NCBI GenBank assembly: GCA_036925085.1
Contig: JAUPFP010000005.1
Span: 7,580,498 to 7,644,497, forward strand
Length of the DNA stretch: 64,000 nucleotides
DNA from: Brachycybe producta
Taxonomy: Eukaryota; Arthropoda; Diplopoda; Playtdesmida; Andrognathidae
Direction: 5' to 3'
A model generated the notes under the pieces. The model had not been told where the DNA came from, did no database searches, and saw nothing but the letters and a program-made list of their open reading frames with translations. Positions 10,901-25,600 of this stretch are shown piece by piece; positions within the stretch are counted from its first letter, which is position 1; every line of letters begins with the position of its first letter. A program made the position numbers and the translations under genes.

Positions 10901-13900
10901 AGAAGTAGCAGACGAAGCACAGTAGCAACAGTCATTTTGTGAATAATCACAGGCAAAAATTCAAAAAGCTTAGTTACCACTGACCAGTGCTAACAAAAAT
11001 GATGGTAAATTATCCTACATGTCAGCTGATTAATTGTACAGCTAAAAGCAGCTAGTTTATTTTGAAAATTGCACTACTGGTAACAAAACAAAGTTACTAG
11101 TAAAGTCATGCGACTACTACAAGGGTGTGTTTTCTAATGCACCCATAGAAATACACCCAATTTGAAACAAAACATCACACACACTAAATTTATAAGTGAA
11201 TACAAAATACACATCATAACAAAGAAAAGTGAAAGAAATACAAACTGTGACGAATAAAAAAATAAATATGCAAACACCCAATTAATTAATTAAATATTGA
11301 AAATTAGACATTTCCACATCTGCACGTCATCTAGCCTAAATTAAAGAAGGAAACGTGAACCCTTTGAACAAGGTTCCTACATTATTGTGTATTCTTGAAT
11401 TTGGTTTTTTTTTTCTACAGTATGTTGAAACCCTACTCAGAAGTTTAAATTGGAAGTTTAAATACCCAATTTCCTTTTTGAGATTGAGCCTAAAGGAGAA
11501 GAAATTTAAGATGCTAAATTTGTAATAATTTCATACAATTTTTTTAAACACTTGGTACATGTACCTGAAGTGAATCCAAACAATGATTTCGAACAGTGAC
11601 CCACCCACAAAAACTACCTTTCTTTTCAATGAATTAATATTTAAGAAATTCATCACCCATTATCAATAGTCTGCAATATATAATGTAGAGAGACAGTGGG
11701 TTTTTTTAAGTGTAGCCACCATTTTTAATTAGATAATGATGTAATCAACAGTCCATGTCCAGAAAAAAAACCGTAATTACGCTTAAGTAATTGTGATAAG
11801 ATGGCAATGACATCCAGAATTTAATGATTCCATTGTTCAGGTGGTACATGAAAAGAGACTTAAGATATTGAATTGGCAATGGAACATTATTACAAGCGTT
11901 TCAATCACTATTAATAATGACAATTTTCAGCGTGTAATAATTGCGTTTTATTTACTTAAATTGCTTTCATTTTGTTTAATATGTTGGTTCAAGAAATCAA
12001 ACAAAAATTTCTTTAAAATTAATTAAGAGATCCAGTTTTATTTTGTTTACCTTCTTCTTTTGAAATTAATGATTTTAACTAATTAATTTACCACTAGACC
12101 ACCACACCTCCAAAGTTAACATTTTAATTGGTGCATGAAACACAAATTGTTAACAACTTCTCACATAAAACAAAATTAGTTAAAACTTTTGATTTAAAAC
12201 TTCCGAATCTTACAATTATTTGACTTTTATTGTGTGAGTTTAGAAGTTTAATAGGAATGTGAAAAACATCCTAAAGTGGAATTCAGGCCAAATCATCTGA
12301 TATTTTATTTATAATTTAATTAAATTATAATTAAGAGGATCTGGAATTTTGCGAACCGTCACTTTTAGGCCATTTATTTCCAAGTTACATCCTGTTCATT
12401 CAAAGTGATTTTTAGATTTTTTTTCAAATCTTCTTAGAAACTAGAAGAGTAAAAGGAATCATGTAAAGTAAAGTAAAAGTAATCTCATGATATTGACTTT
12501 TAAAATTAACATTACATGGCTGTTTGAAAATAGCCGTCTTGCATTATTTTTTTTTAACTTCAAATTTGTTGAAAAACGTGGAATTTACAAACTGCCATAA
12601 AAATGTTTAATTTGAAAGATATCGTCATGAAATTACTTCAACGTGATTCATTTACTTTTCTTAGTTGTTAGCAATCTTTGAAATTCATCTTAAAAATCAT
12701 CACTTCTGATAAGTAGAGTAATTTTCTAGGCATAAAAAAAGAATTTCTCTGTTGCATGTTAATGTCACTATACCTCTTTTCAGTGAGGTTGAGGTGAGAA
12801 AAATGCCGAAATTTTCACAGTGCCAACAATAATCACCTTTTACATACTCCTCATGATCCCATCAACCCATTACATTTTTTTCTAGTCTAGAAAAAAAAAA
12901 CAGTAGGCTGAATAAATAACTCGTTCTACTTGTATACATATACAAACACTGTATATATAAAAAATGTTCCCTAAACTCATCTTGAAATTATTTTAAGCAA
13001 GAAAAAAAAACACATTAAAGAGTATGATAACTTATCAATGCACTTATACTTAGTTATTTGTGGGGTAAAATTACGCTAGTAACACACATTTCAAAGCGGA
13101 TGTTTGTGGTCCAAAATGTTGAGAGAAAGGGAGAGAGGAATAATAAAAAGAAGGGTGGAAAAAAAAAGAAGGGGGAATAGAAAAAAAAATGGTCACATAA
13201 AACTCCCACGGTTAGATATTATAAAACCAGCCACTGTACCACTGTTGTATAGTGCCACTTTATAAAAGTGCCTTTATTTTTACAGTTTTATCCCCAACGT
13301 CCTCCACCCCCTTATCACACATTGTTTTTTGACTTACACCTGGGTAATGATTTTGATGGTACACTGTAGTTGTGTTGGTATAAATAGTGTCAAAATAATT
13401 CTCATGATGCCTTTGAGAAGCAATATTTTTTCTTTGTTCTTCTTGTTCTCATATTTAACTTATATTACCTTTTTTACAGGTGAAGAAGAAGAAAAAAAAA
13501 ACCTTGAAAACTAAACATAATAATCACATACAAGTAATAGCTAATAGATGTAATAAATACTCCATCAATACAATACAGGTAGATAGAACAGATAAATTAG
13601 GAAACCAAATATAAAATTGTGCACTCACTTGATAACATATCAAATTGCAAATATATATAATGTATTAATGCACCTATACATACATTTGAACACATTAGTG
13701 ACACAAACTTATGTATATGACAGGTGAAAAATTAATCTATTGGTTTAGCTCAATCTCTAACAAAGAAAAACAATGTTTTGTTGAGATTCTGCAGCCCAAA
13801 CGACCTGTGACAGAGGAACAATTTAATCCAGAAACTGAATAATAAATGCATTGTCAAGACTCAAAACAAACTATTAACTAAGTATAAGTAGGCTTATTAT

Positions 13901-16900
13901 GTGTTGAAACACTATATTCAAGGTTCAAAATTTAAGGTTTTCATGTTCAAATGCCAAGTTTCTTAATTGAGTTTGGGTTTCAGTTTTATGGTCATAAATT
14001 TATAAATTCTGCACTTATCATAAATGCATTTATTTATTAATTTGCATTATGAGATGCACTTGTATTGATTAAAATTGTATAATAGTTTATATAAAATTAT
14101 TACATAAGAAAAACTTCTGTTGTTTCTACCTTACATAAAACAATTTATTTGGCAAAATTTTTCTTGCTGCAAAAATTTAACTAGAACTTTTATTAACTAA
14201 ATTTCTAAAAGTTAATAGGTGGCATGCTGGTATCATTAAAAAAATAAACATCTCATGATAGTTTGAAATTGTCCATTTTTCATTTTCACCTTAACTAAGG
14301 TGATCGAAACACATGAACACTTGAACAATCATAATGTCATCATGAAAAACTCTTATATGCATAATTTCTTTCTTTTCTTGATTCTCTAAAAAAGCAAAAT
14401 GTTTGTAGTATACTTACATTCTGAATTGGCAGTAATCATTTTTTTAAAATTATCAACAGAAAATTAATAATGAAATCAATTCAAGAATCCCTTTCACATC
14501 ACACATTCTCAATTGGGCGTTAAAATAACAACGCCTCTCAAGTTTTACATGCACCTGAAAAGTAGGCCTACAACAACATAAAAGTAAAATTCAATCTCAA
14601 TTGCTAAAGTTGGAGGTCATTCTTGACATTATTTTCAAAACTTAAAACAAGACATAAGCTCAGAAATAAAATGGTCATGTGAATCATGTCCAACCCATTT
14701 GTTAAATTATTCACACAAAGGTATTTCTGGTATTTTGTGTACTTTAATGTTTTATGTTTTCTGACTTCAATTAAACGCAAGCAACAACCATTACAAAATA
14801 TGCAAATGAAAGGGAACAAATGAATAGAACTTTGAATTACAATCATATACGCTACGTTTCAGTAGTGACATTAGAAGTAGAAAAAGTATTTTAGAGACTA
14901 GCAGAATAAATGAATCAACATCATGTTGAATCGATATAATCTTGAAAAATAAACTTGTTATAGCAACTTGAAGAAACATAAAAACTCAAAAATATAAAAT
15001 TTGAGGTCAATTTTCAACCTGTCATAAAAAGTTTATTTTTAAAAAAACATCCACATAAAAATCCTGTTACATGATTCAGTTACTGTTAATCTCTTAAAAT
15101 AATTTAAAGTTGTTATCAAAATGCAAAATAATCAAAGTTCTAGTAACATATTGAGGTGAAAATTAGCATTGTAGCAAGTGAAATTGCTTCTTATCACTGA
15201 GAAAAGACATTAAAGTTAAAATTATGCGGAATTAAAACAAAATTTTAAGAGTTTTTAGTATTAAACTGCGTTCGCATTGACATTGTGCAAGATTTACAGC
15301 AACTTTTCACTCATTGATTGCAGTAAATCTTGTACAACAATGACTTTTGCGGTAAATATATTCTAGTGTTATCAGTGATCACTGATCACAATTTCAAATA
15401 AAAAAATAAGATAGGCGTTTTTTTAGCAAATCAATGTCCAAGAAACACTTGCTAATAATTGGAATCAAAATTTAATGCAGGAAATATAGCAGTTTATCAT
15501 GATGTAAATATAGCCAGTATAATCCACGCATTTTAAATGTCAATCACACTAGTTTTTTTTTTTCGACAAAATAAGCAAAAAAAAAAAAATTGATGTATGT
15601 TGCACAATATTTTGCAAAACAAACTAACATCAGTATTTCCTGCAATTCTTGCAAGAGCATCATTTATCAATTGCAATTTATTCAAGAGATCACGTTGCAA
15701 TTAATCTTGTTGGAAATATTGTCAAAGTGATTGTTGCTTTGCTTGAATGTTTCTTCCTCAAGTATTTGATACATTAAATATTTAACTTATGGTATTATGA
15801 TTCATCAACTGGTCAAGCAAAAATTATTTTCTAATCTTATGACTTGGTTTTTTTTTAGGCATGAAACATTTGAGGAAGTTCAATATTAGGGACCTCTCGG
15901 TTACAATTAAGATGTTTATTCTTCAATAACTTGACATGTTTATATCTCAAAATTAAAAAACAACCAAAGTGTCACTTGGCTCACTTTGGACCTCAACCAT
16001 AAAAACCCACACAATAACATTTATTAAATATGTTTTAACTTTTTTTTTATGAATGTCCAGTTTTTCCAGCTTTGGGTGCGGCTATTTTTTTTACAGTATC
16101 TATTGAGGCGGTTACTCTTCAAACCAAACAAACAAGGTTATTGATAATATTTATATACTAAAAAATACACCCATTGTTATCTTCTGTGAAGAGAGAGACA
16201 GAGAGAGAGAAAAAAAAAGGGCCGACAACCTTGGCATAAAATTCTGATCAACCACACCAATATTCATATTGGTTTTCTATTGGAAATTTCAAGAGAGAGA
16301 GAGGATGTAATAAATTTAAACAATGCAAAAATTTATTTAATAAACCATATAGCCTCTTCTCTTAATTTTTTAAATAATTATGCAATAATAATTTTTTTTT
16401 TTTGCTTTCTTTCTTCGGAAATGCTCCAATTCCCTTCACACATTTAAATTAGAACATCCATAAATACTCTTTTCAAATAACAAGCACCTCAAAATAATTT
16501 GCCAAGAAGTCCAAAAAAGTGTCTCACAAAATAAAAAAAGGAAAGAAAAATTAACTTTTGTACTAAATAAAACGAGGACAACTGTGTTAAAAAAACACCA
16601 TGGGAAGAAAAATAAAAGTTAAGGCAAAAGTAACAAGAAATAGAGGATTAAGGCTTATTATGTACATGGCTTTCAGCCAAAGTAAAGTAAATTTTTGTAA
16701 AAGATTACAGTGAAAGTAATAGCGGATTTATTAGAGAGAATAACATGTAATGTTTGTACTGAAGTAATATTCAATTTGAGCGTGATGTCACGTTTATAGT
16801 AATCATTTCTCGCAATGATGTCCTTCCAAATTTATATTCAAATTGTAAGCAGACCAGGAAGGACCAGATTGCCAAATGCCAACTATAAACGAAGCATTAC

Positions 16901-19637
16901 TGTTCAACGTGCTACTTCAGCTGAAGATTCATTTACGTGATTAAATTAAGCTGATGCAGTTTGCTAGGTAGTGAAAAAGCGATTGAAAACTGCTCAAATC
17001 GTAAAAAAACGTGTTAGGGCGAATTCAATTTTTAACAATGAGAGAGGTTACACAGCACTACTTATCGCGCTAGAAGTGTGGGATGTATGTCCTCCTATAC
17101 AGGACTCTGGAGAATGAAGCGCAGAGCCTGGGTAGGAGGACACTTATTAGTCCCGTATAATAAGCCCCAATGATGTCTGTAAGCTTTGTATGATTTGGGA
17201 ATTATCCCCAATGCCAGCCATATGGCTCTCGAGGTGATTTCAAGTGCACTGAGTTGACAAATACAATTCAATAGACGTTCGAAGGATGAGCGAAAGCAAC
17301 TAATTGGTACATAACACATGCAGAGTGTAGTTGGCCAGACCATACTGTGTTTAAATTGTTTTAACATTGAACTTCTTCTGTTCCTCTGCCACAGGCCCTC
17401 TAGGTTTGCTTGTAGAGTGTTTTTTTTTTAAATTTATGATAAAAACAATTTAGATTGTACTTCTTCTTTAGTCATGTTGTGAAAACTGCATCATCGAACT
17501 TTTCGTTTAGTGTAACTGGAGCATTACTGTTCATTTCTGCTTCAACATAACGTCGTTTAAGAAGTGATACCACGTAACTGACATTTTTGGTGCTTTTGAG
17601 AAACAAAAATTTATTTTAAAAGATATTGACTGGTAGACACATGTATCTGGTAGAAGGTGTTCAAATCCATTTAATGTAATTTTGCGAATATTTAGAAGAA
17701 AATTGTTTGTGATGTCATGCACGTAACATAATTATATTAATTATGGCTCCAAAAAACGTCCAAATAATTTTATTAGCAAAAAATTGTGTAACAAAACCTT
17801 AAATTTGCATTATAACGTTTTTTGTTCCTCTTGTAAAATTTATATTTTCTTAGTTACGTGGTATCACTTCGACGATATGCAATACTCATTTTCAACTCAC
17901 TAAGCAAAATCCACCTTAAGAACAAACCTAGGCCATAATAGCCTAGCCTAATTCTTGAAAGAATAAGAATTCCATCAACCACCGTTCTCTTTTTTCCTCC
18001 TCTTAAAGAAAATCCTTCTCTATCCAAACACAATACAAAATCTAAAGTCCCATTTTTTTTCTACCAACCCAAACAAAAAAAAAATAGTAAACACCAAACA
18101 TCCTACAATTTCTAAGAAGAAGAGAATAAATTTTCTCATTGTACTAATTACTTTCCATCTCATGAACACACCTGTAAACATTGTTTTGTGTGTGTGTTGT
18201 GTGTGCCCTCCACCAACCGCCATCATTTCAATTTAAAAATAACTTTTCAAGAGGAAACACTTTATGAAAGCGAAAAAAAAATCCTTGGACAATAAAAAAA
18301 CTGTTCTTTCATAGGTGTAATTACGGTGCTGCTAATCAATTTACGGCAAACCAAATTTGCTTAAAACAACGTGACTACATTTTAATCAAGAAGAAATAGA
18401 AAGAAGAAAAAAAATATTGCAACATAAGATTATGTTTTCACCAGAGGTATTTTCTTTCTATAAAAATTCTATTCAGCAAAATAAAAAGCAACAACAAAAG
18501 GTTCCAATCCAAACCTCTTTTTTTATTAGAACAAGCCACTTCAAGATTACTGACCAAGGTAAAACTAGTGTGGGCACTCAAATGTGTTTAAAACACACTT
18601 AAGCCTGGTTTACACGGGTAGAGTTTTTAGTAGAGCACTGAGTAGAGTAGAGTAACTCTACCCGTAGAAACCCGGCAAAAATCGCAGTAGAGTAGAGTTT
18701 GCAGTATAGTACTGGTTTGCTGGTAGAGTAGAGTACTATCGCACATGTGGCAAAGTGGCTCTACTCTACTTACCCCCTCCACCTCGAAACACTCTACTAG
18801 CCTCCCCACTATACGTATACCCGTGTAGACTCAACTTTCTTCAGTAGAGTAGAGTGACTGGTTGAGTTCAGTCTACTATCCTCGCTACTCTACTCTACTA
18901 AAAACTCTACCCGTGTAAACCAGGCTTTAAGGTGGGTTCACAAGTAAATCTGCTAACACAAATTTGAGACAAAAAAAATGTATAAAAACTGAAGAGATTA
19001 TTTTAGAAGCAACTTTAAGGTGGTTTTAATGTGCCTAAGACGCCCCTCTATAACTCTAGTTATTCTGTATTTCTATAGAAAAATTAAGAAAAACTTGAAT
19101 GTGTTTTAGAAACTAGAAGGGTGGCCGAACAACTTAAGCCACATTTCATGATGATATCTTTTAAAATAAGCTTTTATATCGATTTAGAAATAATCAAACA
19201 TTAAACAGATATTTTTTTTTAATTCTGGCCTATAAAAAGTATATTTTTTAAATATATCAACATGAAAATACAACTGTACTAAGTGATTCGGAAGCAACGT
19301 TAAGAGATCTTGAAAGTGTTTTAGAAACTAGAACACAAGAATAATAATACTAAAGTAGAATAGGCATTTTATAACTGTTTGGAAATGAACACATTTCTAG
19401 TTTTTACAAGTTAGAAGGTAATTATTTCCAGTATTTTAGCCCTGCTTGAAGTGAAAAACAAAAATTGAGCATTATTATATATATAATATCCCAGGTCTGT
19501 GTATGTATGTGTGTGTGGAGTAACAAAAACCATTGAAGCACGTCGGAATTTATATAAATTTGAATAAATGAACCGTTTTTTTTTTCTCAAGGTCAACTAT
19601 ATGTTGAACTCTTCTTTTGGAAAGTGTAGAAGGGGGG

Positions 19638-19675
<38 letters not shown>

Positions 19676-22600
19676 TGGGAGGGGTGAGGGGAAAAGGTTG
19701 GAAAGTGTAGAAGGGAGAGAGAGAGAGAGAAAAGTGGGAGGGGTGAGGGGAAAGTGCAGGGGGGGCGAGAGAAACGTGGAGGGGGGAAAGTGGAAGGGGG
19801 GAAACTGAAATTGAAATGAAAGGAGTAAAAAAGGAAAAAAACGACGCGCATGCGCAAAATTGCCTGTCAATTTTGCTCCCGTCATTTATGACGGGTTACC
19901 CCACTAGTTTGAATATAATACTCCTCTAGTTTTCTAACTTTCTATAATTTTATTTTAAGGTGGTTTATAAACAACTGATTTTCGAACTCCGATTATTCTA
20001 TCTTTCAGGAGCAAAATTAAAAAACCTCAACACTAGAAGTGTAGTTCAATCATTTAAGGGTGTTTTGATGTTGATACGAGTGTATCTTTCAAAATAAACT
20101 TTTTATAGACAAAAATTTAAAAAAAATATCGTCGTGCTTTAAAGTTTAGTCGTTTCCAATACCCTCGAGTCATTGTGCTACCCTTCTAGTTTCTAAAATA
20201 CATTCTAGTTGCTCTGCATTTTACACTCGAGTGTCCTGGAGGAGTTTACAATTTGAAAACCACCTTAATATTTGTCATTAAATGCAGATTAAAATAACCA
20301 GGGTTCGATGCCATTATTATTACCTTTTTCATTTGCATATTTTGCAAAGGCTGCTTATTAAAACGTCAAGAAAATCAGTTGGCCACCATTAACACCTTAA
20401 CCATTAACACCTTCGAAGAAGAAGGAAAAACATTCTTACTGTCAACATATGTTTTTTTTATATTTATCTAAACAAGAAAATGACAGCCACACGTTTTCAA
20501 CTAACAACTTAACAAAAAAAAACTCCTCCCAATGGAGATTTTACCTTGTTTATTCTATTGTATTTTTTATGTTATTTGGCTGATGATCAAGTTGATGATG
20601 TTACTGATGACATGAGAGACTGTTTCAGATGTATGATATTGATGAAGATTAAATCTTGAAACGACATTAACCTAGTATAAAGAAAGGGTGGAGAAGTGAA
20701 GTAAAGAATTCAGAAATTAATTCTGTACACAGAATTTCTCATATTCAAAAATTAATTAACATGTGTTAGAATGAGACTCATAAGTGTTGAACATTAAACT
20801 TTAAAGTTAAGACTAAATAAAATTTTATTTTTATTGAAAGAATTTTGAATGTCAAGATTATCATAAGTATACAAAAATAGTTCTATTGATAACATTTTTT
20901 CATAATTCATAAATGGAATTTTGAAGTTGTTATTAACTTTTGTATTGTTATAGAACAGTGAATGCGGTTCCTAAACCTATTTTGCTAATGCTAAAGAATT
21001 TTTGATGTTAGAAATCATGGCCATACTAAACAAACGCAAAACTAAACAGGTGCCAAATTGAACAAACGCCAAACTTCATCAAATGCCATTCTGAACAGGC
21101 GCCAAATTTAATAACCATTATCATTTTTGGCGTTTAAATTAATCAACATATCATCCAAACTTTCGCACAACACACCTAGCAAAATTCAAGGCACATATAC
21201 ACCCTTTGGAAACCACTCCATTAGGAACTTTACCACTTTACCACTTTGTGGCATTGCTTTGCAACACCACAAAGTGATTGACGCGGCTTCCTTCACACGA
21301 ACCACCTATGAAATCAATGACCTGTCGTCAGTGTGGACCACTGACATGACTTTCCTCACCACTGACTGTTCGCCACTCTTCAACCACTCATCATCACTGT
21401 GACGCAAAAAAAAAAACGACCACTATATGTGGTGCCACGATGTGGTCCGTGTGAAGAGGGCCTAAACTGAAATCTGGTGCACATCTTAATCTACAATTAT
21501 ATTTTTCTGACTCTAATCTTAAATAATACCAATTTGATATCCCGGTATTTTTAATGAGTTTAATGATGGTTATTATTTTTTGAATGTTTTCCAGATTGAT
21601 GACTGCACGTTACAATTGTACAAACACAATCACGCTCAGGGAGATTATGGAGCCTACCTAGATCTAGAATCTACAATTGACGAACAACAAGAAGAGTTTG
21701 ATGGCTTCTTGGACAAGTAAGAATGTTTCTCTTTTTTTTTTACTAATCATAAATTATTAATTATCCTTGTCTACCACGTTTACTAATTCTGCTTTTACAA
21801 TGTTACATGGGAAGTGTCGAGTGTCTAGTTTTTTTTTAAGTTATTTTTAAAAGTAACGCAAGTGATGCAAGTAACGCTTATGGTATCACTGCTTGTGTCC
21901 TATTATGTTCAGGGGCGGATTAAGGCTTGGGCGGAGTGGACAAATGCCAGGGGCATATTATAAAAAAATGGAGCATATTCTATAATAAAAATGCACCATA
22001 AGTACGTAAGCCCTAACCATTTATCGAGGGCATATTTTTTTTTACCCAGGGGCATGTGTATACCTTAATCTGGCTCTGATTATGTTATGATTGTCATGTT
22101 ATATTATGTACACTAGTCATCAGCAGTCACATGAGTCATGCCACTATTTCTCATAAGAATATATTGTAATTTTATTTTATGATAGTTATAGAGTTATGAG
22201 CTAGATATGACAATATTAATGTCATATGATGGTTCTGTTTACTTTCTGTAAAGAGGCACCAGATTTATAGTATTTTTTTAATGTTAGCCATCAATAGAAA
22301 ATATTCAGCTTGTAATTCAATTTCTTCCATGATGAAATATTGCTTTTACATTTGACAATTTTTGTATTTCTTTCACACATAATGAAAGAGAAAGAGAGAA
22401 AGATTAAATTTTTTCACTTGTGAATTTTTTTTTTTGTTATCTTTCTGATACTTAATGGTCATCATGAACAACAATGAGGAGTCCTTCTTAACATTTCTCA
22501 GATATAAATTTCATAAGTCAAGTTCAATGTCGTTCAGTTTTTCTTGATAATGTCTAAATGCAAGAGTAATGATGTGTAAGTGGTTTAAAGAAAGACGAGA

Positions 22601-25600
22601 GAGAGAGAGAGAATTTGTGTTGGTCATATCAATGTATATATCTGCCTGTATACAATACATACATGAATACATATAAATGTATATCTGTGTGTGTATGTTA
22701 TGTATTTGCGTGTATGTAGGATGTGTGATGGACATGCGTCACCTCCAAGCTATGTGTCACTGATATTGAAAAAGAAAATATGTACAACCACGTATTTCTG
22801 TTCCACTGACTTACAATTTAGAAGAAATTCCTTTCTTTCTTTCATTTTTTGGAGGTTTTTTTTTCTTTCTATTTTCATAATTTTCTTCATTGTGAAATGT
22901 ATTCTCATGACCATAATTTTGTACATTGTACATGTACAAACATATGATTTTGAATGAAACAAAAGGAAAAGGAGGGGTTGGAATTTTTAAAACTTTTTTT
23001 TTGTGTGGACAATTGTCATTGTTAGTACAATTTAAAAGACTTTTTGTCTTAGAAAAGTCACAAACTATCTTCATCCCACCATACATAATGATAGTCACAT
23101 AAGCTTAAACATACATCTCTCAACTAACTACTTGTGGAAATAGTTTTCTTGTTGCAATTAATTCCATTCAATATGCATGTGGCGTTTATATTTAATTCTT
23201 CACATGTTTAATCAGGAAAAAAAAGAGATTTAATAAAAATGATAATGATGAGGAAGGAAATATCTGGTTGTGTGAAAGAATGTAACTTATAAGAAATGTA
23301 TTGATAAAGAGATGACTTAATAGAAATTTACATTTAAAATGAATGAAGACTTGAACGTGAGAATAAAATCGATTGACCAAACAATGAAGAAAAATGCAGC
23401 ATTCCTTCTATATAAAAAAAAATGTCCAGATATACTGTGTACTGTACATGTATGGCGTGTAAATTGCATAATTTGTTAGGGTAATGGATGATTTTCAAAT
23501 ACGAAATTGTGATGAATTATGAAATTATGGTATAAAAATCCTGTAAATGCTGTTTTTGTTTTTTATGCCTTGCAATTTTATGAATAAAGTACTCAAAAAT
23601 AAAGTACTAAATATGACAGATGGCAAATTGAATAAACACCACAAATTTTGCAGTTATGTATTTGGCACTTATCCCCTTGGCAGTGGCACACAGGCCACTT
23701 TTTGACTGCAAAAATGAAGTCGGGTTGTGGCATAGACCCACCTTGAGTCTTTTCTTAGAAAGTACATTGCAACCACAACCCCAACCTGGACCAACCAACC
23801 ACCTTCAACTTAATTTTGCAGTCGAAATGTTGTTAAAAAGTGGTCTGTGACACAGACACTGTGCATTCTAACCCTTTTAGGATTGACTGTATCTAAGACA
23901 GTCAAAGCTACTGCTAAACTCAAAGATTTAAATGATACTTATTATCAACAGTTGATGAGTTTAGATTTTACTTGGAATGATTATCTCAGAATTAGCAGTC
24001 ATTTAAGAATACGACATATTGGCTCACAACATACAAGACCAAGAAAACAGCTAACTAATGCTATTTCTTTTTTATGCCGCGAAGAAATCAGTGCTAGATT
24101 GCGGATTTATAATTGGAAAAATCAAACAAGTGTTTCTCAACACAAAATCCAAGTGCCACCAAAAATTAATCAAAACACTGGCTGGATTGATTTTGCATCG
24201 GCACTTGGGCCTCATGTTGAAAACCACTTGCTTGATTTGTCTCAGAAGTCTAGAAATAACGTACAAACAACGAACTAACGTCGTTTTGCCAGGTGTACAA
24301 CTAGAAGACCTTTATGTTGGAACACTTTAATATTGTTGGTTAGTGCTAAATGTTACAATATCTAAATCAGACCTTTGTGTGCTCTTTTTTGTTCATAGTT
24401 AATAACTTAGTCATATGTTTCCTAACAACATTAATCATAAATCTAACTTTGATTCAACATGACTGACTGACTATCTTTTAAACATGAAGTTGAACAGCAT
24501 CTGATATTTTTCAAAAAAAAAATATAAAGAAACACGAATGCCCTTTACTTTGAAAATATCTTCTATCAATTTTAACCTTTCTGACAGTTTAACAATCTTT
24601 AAGTTCAACGTGGTCTGTCCACATCAATATAATCTAAACATTTTTCGTTCTTCATAAACAACTGTTACTGTGGGTACAACAGTATATTTAAAAATAATTC
24701 ACTGACTTTTAACCATTATTAACAAAGAAGAAAAGATTTCAAACAAGAATTTTGTTCTAAAAAAAAGGCCTTAAAGGCAACCATGAACATTTATATGGTT
24801 TTATCAACAAAAATGATCACTGCAACGTCACTTCAATTGTTTAAACTGATGCCTGTGAGTGCACAGCCAATGCTCAAAGTCTTGGTGTATTTGAGGTTAT
24901 TTTCTACCAAATGGAGACAATTTCAAACGAATCTTGCATAATGCATTTATGCATTGAAAGTTTTCTATAATCTTTCTTTCCAGAAAACATCCCCGGGGTT
25001 ATGATTGTGAATGTGACTAATACGTTGTCTGCACTTCAGCTAAATGCATTCAAGTTAAATGTATTTAGTTGAATTATATCGAGTATAAAAATTTAAGGTT
25101 TTATAGAAAACTTGCATTTGCATGAACCTCCTAGCCCTGATGATCAGTTATTTATGTATTAGACAAAAAGGACGTTTATACCTGTGCCATTGTGCAGCAC
25201 TGACTACAAATGTAAAATTTCGTCAAAACAAATAAAAGTTTTATCTCAGTCTAACTATTGTTAGTAACATTTCATATTCTCTTTTGCTTATTATTTAACA
25301 GCCATATGAGAATTCTCCTATTAAAAAAACCCCTCAAAGATGAATATCAAAAACCTGGTGTTGATTGTTGTACAATTTTATCATGACTGTAATTTACTTT
25401 TTTCTTTATCTTTATTGTTAATGTTGATGAGGAGCCTTATTTATACCTAGTCTAGAATCTCTCGAAGAAGAAGAAGAAGAAGAAGAAAATGAAAAAAAGA
25501 CTTGTTTAACTTGTACTAACAACACTGTACATTGCATACAAAGTTTCAACTTGTTAAGGATAAAAATGAAATGAGTCTTTTGCAGAAAGATATTAGCTTT

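Larger units (their letters stand above)
7998..21594 (+). other. FHOD formin intron 1 (13.6 kb)
   Basis: AT-rich with many T runs. It holds foldback copies, a PIF/Harbinger-like MITE, a hairpin-headed element with GA microsatellites and a TIR element at 17561-17870, listed separately. A minus-strand open frame at 17095-17367 is of uncertain nature. I see no other convincing gene and no RNA gene. Confidence 0.8.

Noticed and set aside
19550-19885. Ser/Leu/Pro-rich and Arg/Glu-rich open frames
   Set aside because: Products of GA/CT simple repeats inside a mobile element.
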